From: Leptobrachium leishanense
Lineage: Eukaryota; Chordata; Amphibia; Anura; Megophryidae
Direction of reading: 5' to 3'
Length of the DNA stretch: 64,000 nucleotides
Assembly: GCA_009667805.1 (NCBI GenBank)
Contig: CM019067.1
Coordinates: forward strand, 160,103,049 to 160,167,048
Positions 56,698 through 64,000 of this stretch are shown piece by piece (position 1 is the stretch's first letter; every line of letters begins with the position of its first letter). Under the pieces are notes generated by a model. That model was not told where the DNA came from. It made no database searches and worked only from the letters and a program-made list of their open reading frames with translations. Position numbers and translations under genes: made by a program.

Positions 56698-57210
56698 GAA
56701 ATAAGCGGCCTGGCACGTGGAGAGGCGATAGTGGGGGGAAGGTCTGCAGGGTATGGGCTGAGTGGTGGTTTGGTCCGGCCAAGCTCAGGTGCCTTCCTGG
56801 TTTGCAGATCCTCTCGGCCTGCTATTTGCCGTAAAAGATACCCTGAGCAGACGCGTGGTCACGCTGCTTACCCACGTGGGGCCTCTATTTCTGGGCAATG
56901 CTTGTGGTGCATTGCAGTTGCCAGTGTTAGCTGGCTGCCAGTGTTATCTGGCTGAAATTCAGTACCAGTGTTATCTGGTGTAACGTATTTGGCATACGAG
57001 GATTGATAATAATAATTCTGCCTTAGAGGCAAAGATTCTGGCCTTAATTAATAAAAGACGTGACCTTTTCAAACTGCCAATACTTTGTTGTGTTTTCATT
57101 TATGGGGAAGGGAAAGGGGCAAGGGGGGTGGGGGTGAGGGGTGTTTACTTGGTTTAAGAAGGTAACTTACATGGGAAAAAGTTGCAAGAAAATAAGGGTA
57201 TAATTCTTAA
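56698..57210 (+). repeat. Ngaro split direct repeat B1
   Basis: GAAATAAGCGGCCTGGCACG to AAGGGTATAATTCTTA. Contains the tandem phrase CCAGTGTTATCTGGCTG. It is adjacent to A2 and keeps the empty site of the 80-bp MITE found in B2 (GTAACGTATTTGG). Confidence 0.93.
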
Positions 57211-57456
57211 TTCGGAAGACAGACTGAATAGGAAAGAAGACTGCTTAAGAATTATCTCTGAATTGTGCAAGAGGTAGAAGGGGAGTGAGTTCCCTTTGTC
57301 TACGGGATCAGGCATGGGTGCCTTTGTGCTATGGGCTTAAGCATGGCTCTTCGTGATTGGATACACTAGGGAGATAAGAAGTTGGAGGGGAGGGGAGTAA
57401 GCGATAGAAAAAGGAATGCCTGGGATATTTTGTGAATTACAGCTAATTTTTCTTTT
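57211..57456 (+). repeat. Ngaro split direct repeat A2
   Basis: Copy of A1 (51158-51403), starting TTCGGAAGACAGACTGAATA directly after B1. Confidence 0.93.
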
Positions 57457-57999
57457 CCCACCCTACCCACCCTGTTTCTTTCAGATGTGCTGCTTCCCTA
57501 CAACATCGAAAAGGTCACGCGACAGAAGCACCACGGATAGGAGCAAATGACGTGGTGATTCCGCCAGTCATTCAAGACCGCCTCTGGTTTCCCATATGGA
57601 AATATACCATGTTGCATGAACCCGGTTGGTGGTTTCTACGGCCAAGGCTGGGGGATTGTCTAGATATGGACGTGGTTAGTCTACCTATTGCATCATATTG
57701 TACACCATGTTACATGAAGCCAGCTGGTGGTTTTTTATGGCCAAGGTTGGGGGATTGTTTTTAATTAAAGACATGGTTTAGATTAATTATTACCGATCGT
57801 ATAGTATTCCATGTTGCGTGAAGCCAGTTGGTGTTTTTTTATGGCCAGAACTGGTGGATTGCGCTTATATTGGGCATGGAGTTAGTTAACTAATGGCACT
57901 CAGATATATTTTACCATGTGGCATGAAGCCAGCTGGTGGTTTTTCCGGCCAGAGCTAGGGGATTGCGTTAAGTATGGTTAGGGATGAGCAGTGAAATAG
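57457..57999 (+). repeat. Ngaro A2-B2 linker with four units of about 100 bp
   Basis: CCATGTTGCATGAACCCGG, then TTGGTGGTTTCTACGGCCAA and GGCTGGGGGATTG recur with variation near 57608, 57707, 57809 and 57913. No coding sequence is evident. A polypyrimidine stretch with a TTTCAG acceptor-like site lies at 57475-57484. Confidence 0.75.
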
Positions 58000-58599
58000 G
58001 AAATAGGCGGCCTGGCACGTGGAGAGGCGATAGTGGGGGGAGGGTCTGCAGGGTACGGGCTGAGCGGTGGTTTGGTCCGGCCAAGCTCAGGTGCCTTCCT
58101 TCCTGGTTTGCAGATCCTCTCGGCCTGCTATTTGCCATAAAAGATACCCTGAGCAGACGCGTGGTCACGCTGCTTAGCCACGTGGGGCGGCTATTTCTGG
58201 GCAATGCTTGTGGTGCATTGCAGTTGCCAGTGTTATCTGGCTGCCAGTGTTATCTGGATGAAATTCAGTACCAGTGTTATCTGGTGTAACGTACACTATA
58301 TTGCCAAAAGTATTCGCTCACCTGCCGTGACTCGCATATGGATGGGTGAGCAAATACTTTTAGCAATATAGTGTATTTGGCATACGAGGATCGATAATAA
58401 TAATTCTGCCTTAGAGGCAAAGAATCTGGCCTTAATTAATAAAAGACGTGACCTTTTCAAACTGCCAATACTTTGTTGTGTTTTCATTTATGGGGAAGGG
58501 AAAGGGGCGAGGGGGGGTGGGGGGTGAGGGGTGTTTACTTGGTTTAAGAAGGTAACTTACATGGGAAAAAGTTGTAAGAAAATAAGGGTATAATTCTTA
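58000..58599 (+). repeat. Ngaro split direct repeat B2 (3' end of the element)
   Basis: Copy of B1 with a 4-bp duplication (CCTTCCTTCC) and an 80-bp MITE insertion. Ends AAGGGTATAATTCTTA at 58599, after which host LTR-like sequence resumes. Confidence 0.92.
58294..58373. mobile_element. Mariner/Tc1-type MITE, 80 bp
   Basis: CACTATATTGCCAAAAGTAT at the left, ATACTTTTAGCAATATAGTG at the right, about 30-bp inverted repeats nearly meeting in the middle, TA duplication (58292-58293, 58374-58375). B1 at the matching position has a single TA, so boundaries are exact. Confidence 0.95.
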
Positions 58600-59060
58600 T
58601 ATTTCTGGGAAAGGATTCCCCCAGGTTTAGGACTTTTTTACAAGTTGGTGAGTCACACTTATTTTCTGTTACTTGTGCTGAAGACTTCGACTTTACTTTG
58701 ATTTCGCTGAGGATAAGCGTGTATTTTATGTTTACCACTTTGGCTGTCCTGAAAGGGAAAATAAAGCTGTTTGGTTTCATTCAAGACGTTGTGCAAGTGC
58801 TCTGTGGGCTCCCCAACATCTACTGTATGTGTGCCTGTCCCCAATTAAAGGAGTTCTACTGCTGTTACTCTGAACACTGGTCAGTGATTTTGGGTAAATC
58901 TTTATTATATTGGGAGTTTGTGTTCCTGTCCTAGATGTTACTGGTTCTGTAACTTAGAGAGGTTTGGGATGAGGTCACTGGATTTTGGGTTCCAGCTTGG
59001 AAAAAGCAAGAGTCTGAGTCTGACATAGACACACAGCCGGGGTGCCAGGCGGTCCGTCAC
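58600..59060 (+). mobile_element. Possible solo LTR, right part
   Basis: Continues the unit begun at 50939. AAAATAAAGCTGTTTGG near 58757, then a stretch ending GGTGCCAGGCGGTCCGTCACA. It could be the U3-R-U5 end of a Gypsy- or ERV-type LTR. No further evidence. Confidence 0.4.
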
Positions 59061-59156
59061 AATATATCTATACCTATAAAACCGAATGTCCATCACCGCA
59101 CATCCAGTTTCTGTTGGCTGCACGCGCAGCCGACAGAAACCCGATGCGCAGCGTCG

Positions 59157-59463
59157 GACAGACGCTGGATGCGCGCGCAGCCTCTACCCGTCGGCCACGT
59201 GCGCACCAAGGAGAACAGGATGCGCACACAGCAGCCGGGTAGAATCTGCGTGCGCATCCTGTAAATCCGGATGCGCTCGCAGCAGATGGCTATAGGCTGC
59301 GCACGCATCCAGCTGTACAGGATGCGCACGCAGCCTATAGCCGTCTGCTGCAAATGCATCCGGCTCTACAGGATGCGTGTGCAGACTCTACCCAGCTGCT
59401 GCGCGCGCATCCTGTTCTCCTGGATGTGCGCGCGGCCAACGGGTAGAGGCTGCATGCGGATCC
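59157..59463. repeat. GC-rich inverted repeat, arms about 145 bp
   Basis: The left arm (GGATGCGCGCGCAGCCTCTA to GGCTGCGCACGCATCC) pairs with the right arm (GGATGCGCACGCAGCC to GAGGCTGCATGCGGATCC). Each arm is itself made of GGATGCGC...GCAGC and GCATCCTGT words. CACGTG at 59196-59201. Confidence 0.88.
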
Positions 59464-59469
59464 AACTTC

Positions 59470-60595
59470 TGTGTGCTGGGGGCAAATGTACCCATGTGTG
59501 CTGGGGCAAATGTATCCATGTGAGCTGGGGCAAATGTACCCATGTGTGCTGGGGCAAATGTATCCATGTGAGCTGGGGCAAATGTACCCATGTGTGCTGG
59601 GGGAAATGTACCCATGTGTGCTGGGGGCAAATATATCCATGTGAGAAGGGGGCAAATAAATGTATCCATGTGAGCTGGGGGAAAATAAATGTATCCATGT
59701 GAGCTGGGGGCAAATGTACCCATGTGCGCTGGGGGCAAATGTATCCATGTGTGCTGGGGGCAAATAAATGTACCCATGTGAGCTGGGGCAAATGTACCCA
59801 TGTGTGCTGGGGCAAATGTACCCATGTGTGCTGGGGCAAATGTACCCATGTGTGCTGCGGGCAAATAAATGTATCCATGTATGCTGGGGCAAATGTACCC
59901 ATGTGTGATGGGGGCAAATGTACCCATGTGTGCTGGGGCAAATGTATCCATGTGAGCTGTGGCAACTGTATCCATGTGAGCTGGGGCAAATAAATGTATC
60001 CATGTGTGCTGGGGAAAATGTACCCATGTGAGCTGGGGGCAAATGTATCCATGTGAGCTGGGGCAAATAAATGTATACATGTGTGCTGGGGCAAATAAAT
60101 GTATCCATGTGTGCTGGGGAAAATGTATCCATGTGTGCTGGGGGAAAATAAATGTATCCATGTGTGCTGGGGCAAATGTATCCATGTGAGCTGGGTCAAA
60201 TAAATGTATCCATGTGTGCTGGGGCAAATGTATCCATGTGAGCTGGGGCAAATAAATGTATCCATGTGTGCTGGGGCAAATGTACCCATGTGTGCTGGGG
60301 AAAATGTATCCATGTGAGCTGGGGCAAATAAATGTATCCATGTGTGCTTGGGGCAAATAAATGTATCCATGTGAGCTGGGGCAAATGTATCCATGTGTGC
60401 TGTGGGCAAATAAATGTATCCATGTGAGCTGGGGGCAAATGTACCCATGTGTGCTGAGGCAAATGTACCCATGTGTGGTGGGGGCAAATGTATCCATGTG
60501 AGCTGGGGGCAAATAAATGTTTCCATGTGAGCTGGGGCAAATAAATGTATGCATGTGAGCTGGAAGCAAATATATATATATCCATGTGAGCTAGG
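59470..60595. repeat. Minisatellite (GGCAAATGTATCCATGTGAGCTGGGG), about 1.1 kb
   Basis: Dozens of 24-33 bp units. Two main types occur, one with GGCAAATGTACCCATGTG and one with GGCAAATAAATGTATCCATG, both ending TGCTGGGG or AGCTGGGG. Minus-strand ORFs up to 419 codons are artefacts of a stop-free unit. Confidence 0.95.
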
Positions 60596-60600
60596 GGTCA

Positions 60601-61077
60601 GAAACTGGGTGCGATAAACAGCCACATCATTGGGAGCACTGGGCAGCCATATCCTCTACAACAATAGACTGCCCTCTGGGCAGGTTTTATACCTCGTATA
60701 TTATATAAAACAAAACCACGGAGAGAGTACTCCAGACAAACACATTCAAAAACCTGCAGGAACAGCTCCATGCATGGGTGCATAATACCAGGTTTTACCA
60801 CATGGTGAAAATTTCTTAACTCTGAGCTTTGCTGAATAAAATGGTGGAAATTTGGTTCGTAATGAACGGCTGTGAATTGCTTAAGCCTGCCAACAGCATC
60901 AATGTAATCCACCCTCTGGCAGGTCATACTCTGCAAACCTAATGACTGCCCATAATGGGATAAACTCACTTACTGAGGAACAGGTCCCCTTCATGGAGCT
61001 CCCGCAGATCAAGGTTAAATAGAATCTGGAGGAGGAGTACCTGTGGCAGGGAGGGGTGCATACCCAAGAAATTCATA
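60601..61077. other. No recognisable gene
   Basis: Contains AAACAAAACCACGGAGAGAG (60710-60729), which recurs in the foldback at 61078-61432, so part of it may belong to the same repeat. Confidence 0.4.
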
Positions 61078-61432
61078 TGAATTCACATGGGGGGTAGCAC
61101 TATGCCTAAACTAAGCATTTAGTGCGGGCGCGTCTCAAAAATAAAATACAATACAAAGCACGGAGTGCTCTCTCCGTGGTTTTGTTTTGTATTTTATTTT
61201 TGAGACGCACCCGCACTGAATGCTTAGTTTAGGCATAGTGCAACCCACCCCATGTGTTATATATATATATATGCGGGTGCGTCACATATATATATATATG
61301 CGGGTGCGTCTCAAAAATAAAATACAAAACAAAACCACGGAGAGAGCACTCCGTGCTTTGTATTGTATTTTATTTTTGAGACGCACCCGCACTGAATGCT
61401 TAGTTTAGGCATAGTGCAGCCCACCCCATGTG
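61078..61432. repeat. Compound foldback (three inverted units)
   Basis: ATGCCTAAACTAAGCATTTA, GCGTCTCAAAAATAAAATAC and CACGGAGTGCTCTC pair with CTCCGTGGTTTTG, TATTTTATTTTTGAGACGC and AATGCTTAGTTTAGGCAT. A second inverted pair follows after two TATATATATGCGGGTGCGTC units. Class unknown. Confidence 0.8.
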
Positions 61433-63565
61433 TAATATATATATATATTTTTTTTCAATCATACAGCAAAGCCCCAGATCATGTTCACACAATCTTGGGT
61501 TGCTGTGTCTGCTACCACTGATTGTGTAAGCCCGATCCCGGTAGTCAAGGGGTTAGTATTTGGGAGGCTTGAAAAGCAGAAAACCACAGAATTACTAAAT
61601 GTTGACAGATATCTGGAAGAGATCAGATTTGTAGGAAATACCCACCAGAGGGATAATCCTATCTGGTTACCTCTCATAGCTTTTAGCATCAGCAGCTTTC
61701 CAACAATCACAGGACACAAGTTGTTGAGGATATAATTTTAATTCTATGACAGTATATTTTAATTTTTATTTACGGAAAGACATACTCATGAAGACATAGA
61801 CAAAAGTCTCCTGTGGCCCAAAGGAATATAAATTCCAACATTTGAGATTAAATCGGCGTAGTCCACATGTGGGGTCCTTGACCAACTGTCAAAATGTATC
61901 CCCATCCAGCAATCAGCATAGCTCAAGAGTATCATTAAACCATTCACACTGTGCAAAAGAAGACAATAATGATAACAAACTGTTTTAGTGGCATCAATTA
62001 TGATCAGCACTGGTTGGGGTTAAAAAATAAAGCAGCAAGTCTTCATGGAATACATACAGTCCTGTAAAACACAATTATTTTATTGTGAATAGTGTCCCTG
62101 CTGCATCACTTACGATAGCAACTGTGTCAATTAAATGCCTCCAGGAAGGCTCTGTTTTCATACTGGGAGGAAAAAATAAAAGATACAAATAAGAATACAA
62201 AATACCTAGCACTCAAAATACTTCAATACTCAAAAAAGATATAATTATTATTGTGAAATAAGATGAGGTTACAAGAAGCAATAAAACACTGTACATTCTA
62301 GAAAAGTATATGCAGCTCGTTCTACAATTTACATGATGCTTGTATGATGATAAACTGTTTTAGATTGTCTCTAATCTCCCACCTGCCTAATTCCTTGATC
62401 ATTTGTTGTGACTCCTGTGTGTGACCAAAGAACAGAAACAATACATAGAAAACATCCAGTACCACAGGGACCCACTATTCTCTAACTATACCTGCCCTAC
62501 TATTCAAAAACAGAGTGAAGAAGAACTCCACCATTTATAACAAATGACATACATCTAGGACTATTTTCCCAACATAATTCTGGGCAGTCAGGGCCAGGTC
62601 TTCACAGGTGTAGGAGATGTGATGCACCTCACCCTGCTCTCCCACTGGGCCTGCAGAGTTATGAGGTTTGGAAGATGTTGGATTAGTAGAACCAGACCCT
62701 CTCGAAGTGCTGGACAAAGAAGAAGCCCTTTTATAAAGGATGCCATGTGCACTAATGATTGGCAGCAAGTAATGCAGCCTGCAATGAAGGGCTTTTCCTT
62801 TCATGCGTCAGAGGGGTTTCTCTCCAGTATAAAAACACAGAGACCAATAGTATAATATTATTTAATTAAAAGTACTAAAAGCAATAGAAAAAAATGAATA
62901 TAAAAAGAAATAAGCACAATATACCACAAAGTAGCTGTATAAAAGCACCTGAGCCAATGTTCTGATGCAGGCACTAACAGTCACTCCCAAGATGAAATGC
63001 TACTTTGGCCTAAAATTGTGCAATTCCGATGCATTCGCTCCTAGAAATGGATTCGACAGGAAGACCCAATTCATTGGTGTTGAATCAATGCGAGAGCTGC
63101 AGTTACTTTGGATGCAACCAATAATGCTTATAATGCAGTGTAAAAGGAAAAACTCATTATACACACAACAGATGGCCACACAAAGTGTCCTTTATCAGTG
63201 AAACATGTGATATGATATGCGTTAAATTATATTATATACTAAGCTTAGATAAGTTTAACTTAGATACTGGCTAAGCTAACCACCCAAGATGAGTAGAGGA
63301 GAGGCAGGACTACCAGGCAGGATGAGTGTATATAATATATTTATTAAGGGGGAGAGTGACCCCAATAAAAAAGTGACGTCTCAGCCGTAATGGCTTTAAT
63401 CCTGCCTTGTAGTCCTGCCTTTCCACTACACATATTGTGAGGATTTTGGTGTCCTCATTGGCGGTGACATGGTGGGCCTGGAGTTGAGGGCTCCCACCTT
63501 CGTAGGACCATGGCGCTTTGTTGTAAGCTGACCATCTAATTACTTACTGATGAATCTACAGGCCA
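61433..63565. other. No recognisable gene
   Basis: Frames at 61481-61735 and 62535-62855 have no recognisable domain. GCAGGACTACCAGGCAGGA (63306) and TCCTGCCTTGTAGTCCTGCC (63400) form an inverted pair about 95 bp apart. Confidence 0.4.
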
Positions 63566-63650
63566 CTACTCTCTATTAATTCTTCATGACCTCTCAGGAG
63601 CCTTTGACACTGTTGACCATGCTGTTGTCCTCCAAGCTTTTCATGGCTAT
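63566..63650 (+). pseudogene. L2-type LINE reverse transcriptase scrap (motif A)
   Basis: The plus strand reads LLILHDLSGAFDTVDHAVVL, the motif A region of L2-clade reverse transcriptases (usual form LLxLLDLSAAFDTVDH) with the catalytic Asp. Similarity is lost on both sides within about 30 codons, so it is a tiny fragment. Confidence 0.75.
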
Positions 63651-63756
63651 GTGGTCTTCAGAGTGTAAAGAATCGGCTGGGAAATATCCTAACATTTCCC
63701 ATGGTTCCTGGCAGTGGATTATTGGAAAATAACTTGGTAGTGAAGGGGCTAAAAGT

Positions 63757-63860
63757 TTTATTTATTTATTTATTTGCAAACGATTTTACCAGGAAGGATA
63801 CATTGAGATTTCTCTCATTTTCAGGTATGTCCTGAGTTCAAGAACATTGCATTGTTATCA
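63757..63860 (-). mobile_element. Retroelement tail with TTTA repeat
   Basis: TTATTTATTTATTTATTTG, then TTTTACCAGGAAGGATACAT, TTGAGATTTCTCTC and TTCAGGTATGTCCTGAG. The wording recalls a repeat abundant in frog genomes, in reverse orientation with an A-rich tail. Assignment to a SINE or LINE family is uncertain. Confidence 0.5.
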
Positions 63861-64000
63861 TCACAGAGTGAAATATTGTAAGGGCAAGAAAACGGGGGAA
63901 GAAAACAAAGATGTTTTCTAAATATTCCCAATATCTTAAAATAATGGCCACTATATTACCCTAAAATAGGCCTCCTAAAGAGTTCCAGCTGAGTGTGTCC

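Larger units (their letters stand above)
51158..58599 (+). mobile_element. Ngaro-type tyrosine-recombinase retrotransposon, 7.4 kb
   Basis: Layout A1 (51158-51403), ORFs, B1 (56698-57210), A2 (57211-57456), linker, B2 (58000-58599): the split direct repeats of the Ngaro group of the DIRS order. Encoded in order are ORF1, Gag with zinc fingers, RT/RNase H, tyrosine recombinase and an SGNH-type hydrolase. B1 abuts A2, which copies the junction between the element's end and start, as expected for replication through a circle. There are no target duplications, as expected for recombinase integration. The A and B pairs are nearly identical, so insertion is recent, but several genes carry lesions. 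Confidence 0.93.
59067..60600 (+). mobile_element. Helitron-like 5' end followed by hairpin and minisatellite
   Basis: TCTATACCTATAAAACCGAA (59067) matches the TC-starting 5' terminus of many vertebrate Helitrons, and the preceding base context AT is compatible. I find no convincing 3' CTRR end with its small hairpin, so the right limit is set only where the array stops. No Rep/helicase sequence. Confidence 0.4.

Noticed and set aside
59335..60625. Minus-strand ORFs of 265, 393 and 419 codons with HMDTF/HGYI-type repeats
   Set aside because: They exist in three frames at once because the minisatellite unit has no stop codon; no start context, domain or unique sequence.

Overview
This window is eukaryotic, intergenic and built almost entirely from transposable elements (TEs). 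I found no host exon and no rRNA or tRNA gene. The mixture of element classes (hAT, Tc1/mariner, PIF/Harbinger-type and piggyBac-type MITEs, a Ngaro tyrosine-recombinase retrotransposon, a Gypsy LTR element, CR1- and L2-type LINEs, a Penelope-like element, a tRNA-headed SINE) points to a vertebrate with a large TE-rich genome, most likely an anuran amphibian. The species is inference. Classifications rest on protein motifs, terminal inverted repeats (TIRs) and target-site duplications (TSDs) read directly from the sequence.

Layout. (1) 1-10695: a CR1-like LINE on the minus strand is split at TTAGTAAG by a 9.3 kb hAT element (633-9931). That element holds a Harbinger-type MITE (1185-7732). The MITE holds a second hAT copy of the same family (1459-7571) with a decayed transposase gene, and this copy holds another Harbinger-type MITE. 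(2) 11.1-12.9 kb: a SINE split by a non-autonomous hAT carrying a minisatellite and a long hairpin. (3) 13.5-15.3 kb: an L2-type LINE 3' end split by another hAT. (4) 16.1-17.3 kb: a TTAA-flanked piggyBac-type MITE made of serial hairpins. (5) 21.6-23.8 kb: a deleted Gypsy element. (6) 23.96-25.56 kb: a Tc1 element whose transposase gene has one nonsense codon. (7) 25.7-27.7 kb: a Penelope-like foldback holding a TA-flanked element with hairpin and minisatellite. (8) 29.3-30.4 kb: a hAT of the same TIR family as the one at 11.1 kb. (9) 31.5-40.7 kb: several MITEs, including a 2.4 kb hAT. (10) 43.2-49.3 kb: a hAT copy, then a degenerate Tc1 gene split by a piggyBac-type element, itself split by a hAT, itself holding two MITEs. 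(11) 50.9-59.1 kb: a probable solo LTR split by a 7.4 kb Ngaro element with a complete A1-ORFs-B1-A2-B2 repeat layout, encoding Gag, RT/RNase H, tyrosine recombinase and a broken SGNH-type hydrolase. (12) 59.07-60.6 kb: a Helitron-like 5' end, then a GC-rich hairpin and a 1.1 kb minisatellite. (13) 61-64 kb: a foldback, an L2 RT scrap and simple repeats.

The elements interact by nesting, and several insertions are proven by empty-site paralogues inside the same window. The most unusual pattern is a shared cassette, a GC-rich hairpin containing CACGTG followed by a minisatellite with the core TCCATGWGCTGGGG. It occurs in the same order in three carriers that differ in termini and TSD type. Every protein-coding remnant has at least one disabling lesion, so the elements here look non-autonomous now.
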